Shown here piece by piece: positions 44,195 through 52,727 of a stretch of 64,000 nucleotides of DNA. Where the stretch lies: positions 124,001 through 188,000 of the forward strand of contig JAKVBI010000010.1 of assembly GCA_022447545.1 (NCBI GenBank), given 5' to 3'. The notes beneath the pieces are model-generated. The model saw nothing but the letters and a program-made list of their open reading frames with translations. It did not search any database and was not told where the DNA came from. Each line of letters opens with the position of its first letter. The stretch's first letter is position 1. The stretch comes from Myxococcota bacterium. Its GTDB lineage: Bacteria > Myxococcota_A > UBA9160 > SMWR01. The position numbers and the translations under genes were made by a program.

Positions 44195-45310
44195 ATGTCT
44201 CTTACGCTCACCCGTTACGTTCTACGCGAAGTGGTGTTCTACACCCTGTTGGCCGGCATCGGGGTCACGCTGATCTTTCTTGGGGGGAATGCCTCCCGCT
44301 ACGCCAGCGATCTGATGGTTCTCGGGTTCCAGTGGACGGATTTTCGTGGTTTGCTGCTGCCCATCGCAGGGATCGTGGCGACGTACACCGTGCCCATCGC
44401 CTTCCTGTTTGCGGTTTTAACGGTGGCGGCACGCATGGCGGCGGATGGGGAGATTCTGGCTCTTTCCGCCTGTGGTCTGGGCCGGCGAGCCTTGCTGGTT
44501 CCCGTGGTTGCCCTGGGTGTTGTCGTCTCGGTGGGCACCGGCGGTCTCCTGCATCACGTCGAACATCGAGCGAGGCAGGAAATGCGCTTCGTGGCCCGAG
44601 ATCTGGCCACCCGCGCGACGGAGTTCGAGCCCGGTGCATTTCGAACCGTCGCCGGGCGTGTGGTGTTCGTCAAAGAACGTCTGGAGAGCGGCGAAATGAA
44701 GGGGGTTCTGATCTCGGATCACACGGATCGAACCCGTCCGTTGTTGATTCTGGCGAGTTCCGGGAGATTCGTCCTCGAGGAGGATTCGAGAACTCTGGCC
44801 TTCGAGTTGACGGATGGCGAGGTTCACGTCGAGCAACCCGCTCATTCGAACGAACACCAGCGGTTCAGTTTCGAGGAGATGCGATACTCCTTCGATCTCT
44901 CAGCTTCGTTCCTCGTGGGGAAGCACCATCTGCGGCCGTATGACATGTCGAATGCGGACCTTCGGGCGGCGCTGGAGATCGTGGAGCAGGGCGGGAGTTT
45001 GAAGAATTATTTCATCAGGGATCCCATCGCCTACGAACTCGAGATGCAGCGTCGTTGGGCGGTGCCCATGGCTCCGGTCCTGTTCGCGGCCGTTGGGGTT
45101 CCTCTCGGTATCCGTGCCAAACGAGGGGCTCGATCGTGGGGCACACTGTTGTGTGCTCTGGTGGCACTGGGGTACTACCTGCTGTCGACCTTCGGTCGTC
45201 AATTGGTCGAGCAGGGGTGGGCCTCACCGGTGGTTGCCTTGTGGTTGCCGAATGGGTTGCTGGCATTGATCGCCCTGGGCCTTTTGCGCCAGAGGGAAAC
45301 TTTCGAATGA
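44195..45310 (+). CDS. lptF: LptF/LptG-family permease of lipopolysaccharide export
   Basis: This 371-residue protein starts at the ATG at 44195 (MSLTLTRYVLREVVFYT). The layout is typical of LptF: three N-terminal membrane spans, with the coupling-helix-like block ARMAADGEILALSACGLGRR that contacts the ATPase LptB, a periplasmic jelly-roll domain (residues about 125-265), then three C-terminal spans (VPMAPVLFAAVGVPLGI). It moves lipopolysaccharide from the inner membrane to the periplasmic bridge. A partner LptG is not in the window. The start overlaps nothing and is divergent from pcm. Confidence 0.88.
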   Translation: MSLTLTRYVLREVVFYTLLAGIGVTLIFLGGNASRYASDLMVLGFQWTDFRGLLLPIAGIVATYTVPIAFLFAVLTVAARMAADGEILALSACGLGRRALLVPVVALGVVVSVGTGGLLHHVEHRARQEMRFVARDLATRATEFEPGAFRTVAGRVVFVKERLESGEMKGVLISDHTDRTRPLLILASSGRFVLEEDSRTLAFELTDGEVHVEQPAHSNEHQRFSFEEMRYSFDLSASFLVGKHHLRPYDMSNADLRAALEIVEQGGSLKNYFIRDPIAYELEMQRRWAVPMAPVLFAAVGVPLGIRAKRGARSWGTLLCALVALGYYLLSTFGRQLVEQGWASPVVALWLPNGLLALIALGLLRQRETFE

Positions 45311-45924
45311 GCGAACCCGTGAAGCGGTCCGAAAAAAAATCGATCTACCTGTTCGCTGTCCAGGCTGCGCTCCTGATCGTCTTGGCCACCCAGATGCCAG
45401 ATTTCACGGACCTGTATGCGAGGGCCTTTCACGCGGAGGCCAACGTCGTGCTCAAGAGCCTGCCCGAGGGCTCGAAGGCTCGGCTTCGAACTCCTCTCGA
45501 TCGCACGGACAACTCGGACACCGAGATGTTGGGATACCAGCAGGGGCGCTTTTCGCCGGTCTTTACGGCACGATTCAAGATCCACGAGCGGGGATACTGG
45601 TCTCTGGTGAGTATCGCGGCTCTCGTGATCGCGACGCCCCTTCCTTGGCTGCGTCGCCTGTGGGCACTGGGGCTCGGATTGTTCCTGGTCAATCTTTTCA
45701 CCCTGCTGCAGGTCTGGGGCCTGGCGGTGGTGTCGTTCGGGGTGGCCGCGGGTGGGGAAAACGCCGAACTCTGGCGGCGCCTCGCGTCGGCATGTCATGG
45801 GATGTTCAACTCGGAGATGACGCGCCTGCTGGCCGTTCTCAGTGTCTGGGCACTGGTGGCTCGGCCAGCTCGATTTCTGGATGTGAGGCGCTTGCGAGAG
45901 GTGTTCGCGAAAATGGGAAGGTAA
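45307..45924 (+). CDS. Predicted membrane protein coupled to LptF
   Basis: This 205-residue protein has an ATG overlapping the lptF stop (ATGA). It has an N-terminal span (residues 12-30), an extracytoplasmic segment of about 65 residues, and two or three C-terminal spans (about 96-140 and later). The pattern of DTEMLGYQQGR and RGYWSLVSIAALVIATPLPW loosely resembles exosortase-associated membrane proteins, but no exosortase is visible and the likeness is weak. Tight coupling suggests it works with LptF or its substrate. Confidence 0.65.
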   Translation: MSEPVKRSEKKSIYLFAVQAALLIVLATQMPDFTDLYARAFHAEANVVLKSLPEGSKARLRTPLDRTDNSDTEMLGYQQGRFSPVFTARFKIHERGYWSLVSIAALVIATPLPWLRRLWALGLGLFLVNLFTLLQVWGLAVVSFGVAAGGENAELWRRLASACHGMFNSEMTRLLAVLSVWALVARPARFLDVRRLREVFAKMGR

Positions 45925-46027
45925 CCGGGCCTTGGGGCTCGGAATCCCCCATTTTCGACCTTTACGAGACGTTCCGAGCGTGCCCTAATACAGCCGAGGC
46001 GATCCACGCCGAGCGGAAGGGGCGACC

Positions 46028-46354
46028 ATGCTGAATGAAATGGATCGAACCGAGCGTCTGAAACTGATGAAGTTCGTCTGCTCTTTTGCCTGGGCGGACC
46101 TCCAGGTCAGGACGGCGGAACGCGCCTTCGTGGCACAGCTGATCCGGCGTCTGAACCTCGATGACGACGACAAGAAACAAGTCCGGGAGTGGCTTGAAGT
46201 TCCCCCGGCGCCGGAGACGGTGGATCCGACTCAGATTCCAGTTGAGCACCGCGTCGCCTTCCTCGATGAAATCGAGGGGGTGGTCATTTCCGATGGCGAA
46301 ATCGCTCCCGAGGAGCGGGAGAACCTGGAACTGTTGCGGGAGCTACTCGTCTGA
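46028..46354 (+). CDS. TerB-like small protein
   Basis: This 108-residue helical protein has the TerB-domain pattern: LKLMKFVCSFAWADLQVRTAERAFVAQL (given in parts: FAWADLQVRTAE and RAFVAQLIRRLNL), then a second half with VVISDGEIAPEERENLELL. Acidic residues at the ends of helices in D-x-x-x-x-x-x-E-x-x positions fit metal-linked TerB domains. TerB proteins are associated with stress and envelope response, and the exact role is unknown. It lies 103 bp after the membrane protein gene. Confidence 0.75.
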   Translation: MLNEMDRTERLKLMKFVCSFAWADLQVRTAERAFVAQLIRRLNLDDDDKKQVREWLEVPPAPETVDPTQIPVEHRVAFLDEIEGVVISDGEIAPEERENLELLRELLV

Positions 46355-46355
46355 G

Positions 46356-46382
46356 CCGAGGGTCCGCTACGATCGCCCTCGG
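46356..46382 (+). other. Short inverted repeat covering a GTG start
   Basis: CCGAGGG (46356-46362) and CCCTCGG (46376-46382) are perfect 7-bp arms separated by 13 nt. They end on the first base of the GTG start of the next gene, so the start region could fold shut in the transcript. It could also serve as a weak terminator of the TerB-like gene. Confidence 0.3.
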
Positions 46383-47722
46383 TGGAGTCTCAGGGAAGTT
46401 TTGCGCGACGAGTGATCGCCGCCGCTGTGGTCCTGGCGGGGTGCATTGCGGTCTTTCATGCGTGGCGCGAGCCCACGTACGTGCTCACCGCCATTGGGGC
46501 TCTGCCTCCCCTGGCTCCACTCTATGCCGCCTTCGATCCACGGTGGCTGCCGGTGGGTTGGGTGGCGCTCCCGGTCTTGATGGGTGGAGTGTGGGTCCAG
46601 CAGCGCCAGATCTCCAGAACCTGGGTGTTTCTGTTGTTGGCCTTTTGCTTTGCGGCAGCCTTCCGGTTTTCCGTTCATGCGCTGCGCAGCGATTTCCTAC
46701 CCGGAACGGAATTGGCTCGATACGCGGGTGAGGCTGTCCTCTACGATGCGGACCGCGTGGTGAGCGCCGGCGATTTCCTGGCCGACTACACGCATCTACA
46801 ATCAGAGCTGAGCCTCCATGGTCGTACGAAGCCGCCGGGGTTTGCGCTCATGTATCACGGCCTCTACGCCGTGCTGGGTCGAGATCTCGAGCGATTGGGA
46901 GTCTGGTTGACCCTCGCCGCCGCACTTGTGGTGCTACCGGCCTATGCGCTTGGTTGGCAGGTGGGCGGAAGAGTCGCTGGGCGTACGACGGCGCTCCTGG
47001 TGGGTGCGGCTCCATCCGCCGTCCTGTATGGCGCACTGACTCTCGATGCCCTGTTCGCCGTCGTGGCGACCACGGGCCTTGCTTTCGCCATGGCGGAGGC
47101 CGCGACCCCCCGGGCCTGGCGTCGCATTGCACTGGGGCTCGTCCTGGCCCTTGCGGGGATGCTCAGCCACTCAACCTGGGTGCTGGGTCTCGTGGTGGGG
47201 GCGGTGCTTTGCCTGCAGAGCGAGTGGCCATGGCGAACTCGGGTGCGGGGCTTGTTCGAAATTGCCGCGGTATTCACTGCGGTGCCCGTGGTTCTTGCGT
47301 TCTCCACAGGTTTCGATGCGTGGGCGAGCTTTCAAAATGCGAGAGGGCTCAACCAAATCGCCATGAGTGCCGTCGTGGGCAGGGATCTCGGTGGCTTCGA
47401 GGTCTGGTTGTATGCCTCGGTCGGGAATGTTCTCGCGGTCTCTACGCTTCTCGGTCTGCCGATTCTGGCGGGGCTTTCGATGCTTCGCTGGGAGCAACTC
47501 GGACCGGGGGCCGCAAGGTTGTCGACGGCCCTGGGCCTAGGGTTCTTAGTGGCTTGTTTTGGGGGCCTGTACCTGTTGGAGACCGAGCGGATCCTGTTAT
47601 TCCTGGTTCCCCCAGCGGTTGCCCTCGCCAGTACTGCCCGAGGGTTTCCGCCCCTGGCCGGGCTCGTGATCATCGGGCTCCAGACCATTGGCTGGGAGAT
47701 GGCCTTCGACACGATCTGGTGA
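46382..47722 (+). CDS. GT39-like polytopic membrane protein (candidate glycosyltransferase)
   Basis: This 446-residue protein has a GTG start and about 10-12 hydrophobic segments. The first large extracytoplasmic loop carries LSLHGRTKPPGFALMYHGLY. This is the P-P-G-F/Y block found in undecaprenyl- or dolichyl-phosphate-sugar glycosyltransferases of the GT-C fold (ArnT/PMT relatives). No acidic first-loop catalytic residue is certain. It is expected to work at the outer face of the inner membrane. It overlaps the convergent TPR-glycosyltransferase gene by 126 bp at its end. Confidence 0.8.
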   Translation: MESQGSFARRVIAAAVVLAGCIAVFHAWREPTYVLTAIGALPPLAPLYAAFDPRWLPVGWVALPVLMGGVWVQQRQISRTWVFLLLAFCFAAAFRFSVHALRSDFLPGTELARYAGEAVLYDADRVVSAGDFLADYTHLQSELSLHGRTKPPGFALMYHGLYAVLGRDLERLGVWLTLAAALVVLPAYALGWQVGGRVAGRTTALLVGAAPSAVLYGALTLDALFAVVATTGLAFAMAEAATPRAWRRIALGLVLALAGMLSHSTWVLGLVVGAVLCLQSEWPWRTRVRGLFEIAAVFTAVPVVLAFSTGFDAWASFQNARGLNQIAMSAVVGRDLGGFEVWLYASVGNVLAVSTLLGLPILAGLSMLRWEQLGPGAARLSTALGLGFLVACFGGLYLLETERILLFLVPPAVALASTARGFPPLAGLVIIGLQTIGWEMAFDTIW

Positions 47723-49972
47723 GAACGCTCGCTTCTCGGGTTCTCGGTGGGGGCGTTTGCGGCGATATTCGTCCAGGCGCGATTGCAGTGCTTGGGCTCG
47801 TTTACCCTTGGGGTGTTGCGCTGCCTTCAGGGCCTGCAGCGCATATTGGGTGGCGCGCGAAAAGTCCCCGGCTTCGGCATAGGCGGCGGCCAGGACATCC
47901 AGAGCGCGCGCAGTCGCCGCACGGTCGGAGGGTTGGGCGCGACGCGCGTATTCGAGGGCTTTCTCCGCATCGCGAACGCTGGGCGATGGGTGAGTGGAGA
48001 GGATCCAGGAAGTGATCAGCAACAATTCGGAATCGGGGGTCTCGGCCTGAATCGCAGTGATCAGGTGGGGGAGGGCGGCGCTGAAGTTGCCGCTGCGATA
48101 TAGCGTCAAAGCGAGACTGCGCCGCGCGGATTGCAGCGTGGGGTCGATCTGGAGGGCCCGGGCGAAGTGCCTGGAGGCTTCGAGAGGGTCGCGTCTCTCC
48201 TGGGCCTCGACGCCCATGTTGTAGTGCGGGGTCGCGTAGAGGGGATCGCTGATGGCGGCCCGGCGGTAGTGACTCAGGGCTTCCTCACGGTGCCCTTCGC
48301 GGTGTAGGAGACTGCCGAGATTGTTGTGGGCTGCCGCATCGGCTGGGTGTATGGCCAGGTTCTTTCGGTACAGGCGCTTGGCAACTTCGTGGTTGCCTAG
48401 AACAGTCTGCAAGTTGGCGAGGTTGTGGCGCGCATCACGAAAGTCCGGGTGGAGCGTCAACGCGAGAGAATATTGGGCGATGGCTTCCTCGGGGGCTTTC
48501 GCCGCGCCATAGGCGTTGCCCAGGTTGTAGTGGGTGACGGCTCGCATGAGCGTTGGGGAAGACCGGGTCCGATTGGAGATCAGGGCTGTGGCCGTCACGG
48601 TGATGACGCAGGAAACAAGGGCGATTCGAGGACCCCGACGGGCGAACTTCGGGGCGCCTGCGATACCCGCCCCCGCCAGAATCGCGAGGAAGGGAACCAA
48701 TGGAAAGCGGTAGCGGGCCACGACGTAGAACGCGACGACACTTGCCGCGTAGGCAAGGAGCATCACGTAGAGGAGAGCCAGTTCTCGCCGGCGGTGCCAC
48801 GTCGCGAAGGTCCCCAGCACGGCCAGGGGGAGGAGAGTGCCAAAATGGACGACGGCGCCTGCAATGCGCAGGGGTGGGGATGTGTCGGCCACAGTGTATT
48901 GGTCCTCGGTGTCGACACTCTCCACGGCGTCCAACAGGAGCACCGTTTTGCGCAGAGTCAGATCCCACCACCGACCGGGGTTTGCCAGCGCCCAGCCCAC
49001 GGCTCGTCGGGTCCAGTACTGAGAGACCTCGCCCGGGGTGAGCTCTCTCCCGGTCGCTTCTCGCGCCAGGGTGATTGCATCCTCGCGTTCATACAATGCT
49101 GAACCGCGGCCGGGCCGTAGGGGGATGTAGCTTCCGGTGGCCTGGGGGTTGTTGCCGATGAAGAGATTCGTCCCGAGTTGCGAGGTGGTGAGGTGGAAGC
49201 CGCCCCCCACCACGTAATTCCGGGCGGCCACCGGCAGGAGGGCGGATGCCACCCCGGCCGCAAAGGCCAGCGAGACCAGAACTCCCCGGCGGCGGTTGCC
49301 GCCGGACTCGAGGAGGGGCCAAACTACGAGAACGGCAGCCAACAACAGGGCATTCTCGCGTACCAGGGCCAGAACCCCGGTGGTTAGACCCATCGCCCAC
49401 CATAGGCCCGGACGTGGCGGATGACCCCGTGTGCCGAGTAGTGCCAACAAGCCGGACAAGATGAACAGGTCCAGGGAGGACTTCTGGACGATGCCGTCGA
49501 AAAAGATCGCGGGCGCGTACAGGGCGAGAATCAGGCCTGCACACAGACCGGCAGCGCGCCCGGCCCATCCGGCTCCCGCCACGCTGATCAGAGCGCAGGA
49601 TCCCGCACCCAATACGGCCTGCAGGCCTCGGACCGCCCACGGTGTTTCACCCAGAGTGGCGTACACCCCAGCCAGAAAATAGGGGTACAGGGGCGCTTGA
49701 TAGAAAATCTCTCCGCCGAAACCGTTGCCTGCCACAATCCGTTGCGCCCAGCGGTGGTAGGTCTCGGAATCTCCCAGTAGAAACTGGAAGAAGGGAGAAT
49801 CGCTCAGATATACGAGGTGCAGAAACCGCACCAGGAGAGCGATGAAAAAGATCCCCACCACCCACGGGACGGGAATGGATTGCTTGGAATCTGAATCGAA
49901 ACCTCTACCGGATCTCGGATGTAACCCATCGAGATTCGCCGATCCGTCCGACCCTGCCACTGAACTCGTCAC
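47597..49972 (-). CDS. GT39-like glycosyltransferase with C-terminal TPR domain
   Basis: This 791-residue protein starts at the GTG at 49972 with AGGGAG upstream. The N-terminal half is a GT-C membrane enzyme: first-loop LLGDSETYHRWAQRI with the Asp-Ser-Glu group, YQAPLYPYFLAGVYATLG, and about 11 spans to residue 470. The C-terminal half has at least six TPR units (for example THYNLGNAYGAAKAPEEAI, AHNNLGSLLHREGHREEAL). The last 40 residues are basic and proline-rich and overlap the opposite-strand gene, so the tail may be a read-through extension. It could glycosylate proteins or an envelope polymer, with the TPR recruiting partners. Confidence 0.85.
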   Translation of the reverse strand: MTSSVAGSDGSANLDGLHPRSGRGFDSDSKQSIPVPWVVGIFFIALLVRFLHLVYLSDSPFFQFLLGDSETYHRWAQRIVAGNGFGGEIFYQAPLYPYFLAGVYATLGETPWAVRGLQAVLGAGSCALISVAGAGWAGRAAGLCAGLILALYAPAIFFDGIVQKSSLDLFILSGLLALLGTRGHPPRPGLWWAMGLTTGVLALVRENALLLAAVLVVWPLLESGGNRRRGVLVSLAFAAGVASALLPVAARNYVVGGGFHLTTSQLGTNLFIGNNPQATGSYIPLRPGRGSALYEREDAITLAREATGRELTPGEVSQYWTRRAVGWALANPGRWWDLTLRKTVLLLDAVESVDTEDQYTVADTSPPLRIAGAVVHFGTLLPLAVLGTFATWHRRRELALLYVMLLAYAASVVAFYVVARYRFPLVPFLAILAGAGIAGAPKFARRGPRIALVSCVITVTATALISNRTRSSPTLMRAVTHYNLGNAYGAAKAPEEAIAQYSLALTLHPDFRDARHNLANLQTVLGNHEVAKRLYRKNLAIHPADAAAHNNLGSLLHREGHREEALSHYRRAAISDPLYATPHYNMGVEAQERRDPLEASRHFARALQIDPTLQSARRSLALTLYRSGNFSAALPHLITAIQAETPDSELLLITSWILSTHPSPSVRDAEKALEYARRAQPSDRAATARALDVLAAAYAEAGDFSRATQYALQALKAAQHPKGKRAQALQSRLDEYRRKRPHREPEKRAFSPDRVEGHLPANGLEPDDHEPGQGRKPSGSTGEGNRWGNQE

Positions 49973-49996
49973 CCGCTCCCTATGGTACCATCGCCC

Positions 49997-51154
49997 ATGA
50001 TGCGGGGCGCGCTCTCGCGGGTTCTCCTGCTGTTTGTGAGCAGCGTTCTCACCCTCCTCGTCGCCGAGGGGTTGGTGAGGTGGTTGGATCTCGGACCCGA
50101 GATTCAGCCCGTCTATCGAGAAAATTTCCAACTCTCCGCGCATCCGGGGCTGCGTTACGAGCTCAAACCGGGCTCACGGGACCGGGAACATCGGATCAAT
50201 TCCGAGGGAATGAGGGGCCCCGAGGTTTTACGGTTCAAACCACCGGGGACTTTTCGGATTGCAGTCATCGGTGATTCGATTGCCTTCGGGTACGAGGTCG
50301 ATGCGAACCGCACGTTTGCGGCGCTCATCGAGCGGGTGCTGAACCGCGATCTGGCGGATTCGGATCGCCGTTTCGAGGTGATCAATTTCGGCGTGCCGGG
50401 ATATGGGATCGATCAGGCGGTGAAGACACTCGAAAAACGCGTTTTGGATTTCGAGCCCGACCTGGTCATCTACGCCTATTGCCTGAACGACGCCCAGTCC
50501 TACAGCCTCGAGTTTGAAAATCTGCTTGCTCGAACCACCCACGCCGAGCGGGGATACCTGGAGGACCTGGCAACTCGTCAACTGAGGCTTTACGCCCTGA
50601 TTCGCTATGCGCTGCAATCCGTGCAGATCGAAGGTCGACTGTACGGCGAGACCCAGCACTGGCATCGTGACGACCCCCAGTTCAAAGCCATCGAAACGGG
50701 GGACTACCGGTCCTACTACGCGGATCTCTACCGGGATCCGGATTCGCGTCAGAGAGTTTCGAAAGGTTTTGATGAACTGGGCGAAATTTCGGCGCGACAC
50801 GACCTTCCGATTCTCGTGGTCGTCTTCCCCGTCTTTATTCAATTGCCCAACTACGCCCTGGCGGAAACTCATCGGGAACTGGCGCTGATGTTGGCGCGGC
50901 GTTCCTTGGCTTCGGTCGATCTGACCGAGATCTATCGAATCGAGCAGGCAATCGGGGACGACAAACTCCATCGTGACCCGCTCCATCCCAGTGCTCAGGG
51001 CCACCGGGTTGCCGCCTATGCGATTCTCTACGAGTTGCTCGAGAACGCCTGGCTCGGGGAGATGGGGGGGGCGGGGTTCGAGAGTCTCCGGATGAAACGC
51101 AAGGGCAGCCGGGAGTTTCTCGATCGGCTCGGGGCGGCGATGGGGGGAGTGTGA
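49997..51154 (+). CDS. SGNH/GDSL-family hydrolase, membrane-anchored
   Basis: This 385-residue protein starts at the ATG at 49997; an in-frame GTG at 49982 is possible. The N-terminal hydrophobic segment (LSRVLLLFVSSVLTLLVAEG) is a signal anchor. The SGNH core reads IAVIGDSIAFGYEVD (nucleophile Ser in GDS), VINFGVPGYG, and DPLHPSAQGHR (catalytic Asp and His). Such enzymes remove or transfer acyl groups on polysaccharides or lipids. Its stop overlaps the start of a sulfatase-fold lipoprotein (GTGA). Divergent from the TPR-glycosyltransferase by 24 bp, it probably shares its promoter region. Confidence 0.85.
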   Translation: MMRGALSRVLLLFVSSVLTLLVAEGLVRWLDLGPEIQPVYRENFQLSAHPGLRYELKPGSRDREHRINSEGMRGPEVLRFKPPGTFRIAVIGDSIAFGYEVDANRTFAALIERVLNRDLADSDRRFEVINFGVPGYGIDQAVKTLEKRVLDFEPDLVIYAYCLNDAQSYSLEFENLLARTTHAERGYLEDLATRQLRLYALIRYALQSVQIEGRLYGETQHWHRDDPQFKAIETGDYRSYYADLYRDPDSRQRVSKGFDELGEISARHDLPILVVVFPVFIQLPNYALAETHRELALMLARRSLASVDLTEIYRIEQAIGDDKLHRDPLHPSAQGHRVAAYAILYELLENAWLGEMGGAGFESLRMKRKGSREFLDRLGAAMGGV

Positions 51155-52713
51155 GGAGGCGTTTGGTGGGTGGCGGGTTGCGACGGGGGCCGAGGGCCCT
51201 GGCCGTAGGTGGGCTTGCCGGCGCGCTGTGGCTCGGCGGGTGCTCCGTTTCGCAAGAGGTCGAGGGGGCTGAGCCGGCCACGGGTCCGAACCTGCTGGTA
51301 CTCATGTTGGATACGGCATCGGCCAAGCATTTCGGTGCCTACGGGTACGAAGCAGCGACCACCCCCAACTTGGATGCTTTCGCTCGGGACGCGACCGTCT
51401 ATGAACGCGCGAGTTCCACCAGTAACTGGACGCTACCCAGTCACGCATCGATCTTTACGGGCCTTTACCCATCTCGGCATGGCGCGACGGGCAGTGATGG
51501 CTGGTTGGCCGACAAGTATCCGACCCTGGCCGAGGTGTTGGGCGCAGCCGGCTATGACACCTATCTATTCTCGGCGAACCCCTTCGTTTCCGAAGAGCAC
51601 AATCTCGCCCAGGGGTTCGAGATCACTGAATACACGTGGAGTCCCCGTTGGCGAGGAGCCGTCGACGCGTACATGGAGGGCCGCGACTACGAGGGGGACG
51701 AGCGCCGGAGTCGCTTCGTGCCGTTCAAGGATGCAGGTGTGGTGATCGGGCAGGCATTTCTGGACTGGGAGGGGGAGCGTGATCCGAACCGGCCGTTTTT
51801 TGCCTTCCTGAACTTCATGGAGGTGCACCGGCCCTGGTATGTGACCCGGGAGGAACTCTCACGATTCCTCGACGAACCCCTGGTCGATCTCGCCTTCGAG
51901 ATGGATCATGGCTACGCGTCGCGGCACGCCCATAGCTTCGGGTTCGAAAGCTACGGGTCGACGGAGTTGAAGGCCTTGGCGGGAATCTACGACGCGTCGA
52001 TTCGGCACCTCGACGACGTGGTGGGTTCCCTACTCGATCGTCTGCGCGAGCGGGGTCGCTTCGAGGACACCGTCATCGTGGTCGTGTCGGACCACGGCGA
52101 CGCCACCGGTCAAAATGGGCGCCTGGGCCACGAATACTCGCTCTACGACACGCTACTCCACGTTCCTCTGATGATTCGGCATCCCGACGGGTTTGGCCCT
52201 GCACGCGTGGCTGCACCGGTTCAGAGCGTCGACCTCTATCCCACTCTGCTCGAATTGGCAGGTGTCGACGCGCCCGTCGGGCACCCCGTGGAAGGGCGTA
52301 GCCTGCGTGACGTGGATCCCGAGCGTGCGGCCAACCGTCCCATTGTGGGGGAGTATCTCGTTCCCAAGACCAAACCCTTGGAGGCGGTGGCCAGGCGTCA
52401 CCCGGACCTGGACAGAAGCCCCTGGCTTCGCCCCCTTCGCTCCATCGAACTGGGAGGGGAGAAGTTGATTCTGCCGGAGGAGGGCGATCCCCTGTTTTTC
52501 GATCTCGAAAGCGATCCACAAGAGGTCGAAGATCTGGCACGGGTTCGGCCTGGTAGGGTGCGTGCGTTGCGGGAGCGACTCGACGCCTGGACCGATGCGC
52601 CCGACGCTGTCGGGCGAGCCCGGCGCCCAATCGTGCCGGACACCAAGCACCAGGAGCTGCTTGAAGCCCTCGGTTATGCGGAACCGTCCCACGAGTCTCC
52701 CACAGCGCCCTGA
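51151..52713 (+). CDS. Sulfatase-fold lipoprotein with Thr nucleophile
   Basis: This 520-residue protein has a GTG start coupled to the SGNH gene. The signal peptide LAGALWLGGC gives a lipobox Cys31. Core blocks are LLVLMLDTASAKHFGAYG, the nucleophile block T94-L-P-S-H in place of sulfatase C/S-x-P-x-R, FFAFLNFMEVHRPW and VVVSDHGDATGQNGRLGHE. It ends LLEALGYAEP as the other two do. It has a longer middle region than its paralogues. The tight coupling with an SGNH hydrolase suggests that both act on the same envelope polymer. Confidence 0.86.
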   Translation: MRRRLVGGGLRRGPRALAVGGLAGALWLGGCSVSQEVEGAEPATGPNLLVLMLDTASAKHFGAYGYEAATTPNLDAFARDATVYERASSTSNWTLPSHASIFTGLYPSRHGATGSDGWLADKYPTLAEVLGAAGYDTYLFSANPFVSEEHNLAQGFEITEYTWSPRWRGAVDAYMEGRDYEGDERRSRFVPFKDAGVVIGQAFLDWEGERDPNRPFFAFLNFMEVHRPWYVTREELSRFLDEPLVDLAFEMDHGYASRHAHSFGFESYGSTELKALAGIYDASIRHLDDVVGSLLDRLRERGRFEDTVIVVVSDHGDATGQNGRLGHEYSLYDTLLHVPLMIRHPDGFGPARVAAPVQSVDLYPTLLELAGVDAPVGHPVEGRSLRDVDPERAANRPIVGEYLVPKTKPLEAVARRHPDLDRSPWLRPLRSIELGGEKLILPEEGDPLFFDLESDPQEVEDLARVRPGRVRALRERLDAWTDAPDAVGRARRPIVPDTKHQELLEALGYAEPSHESPTAP

Positions 52714-52727
52714 CCCGGCCCACGGCG

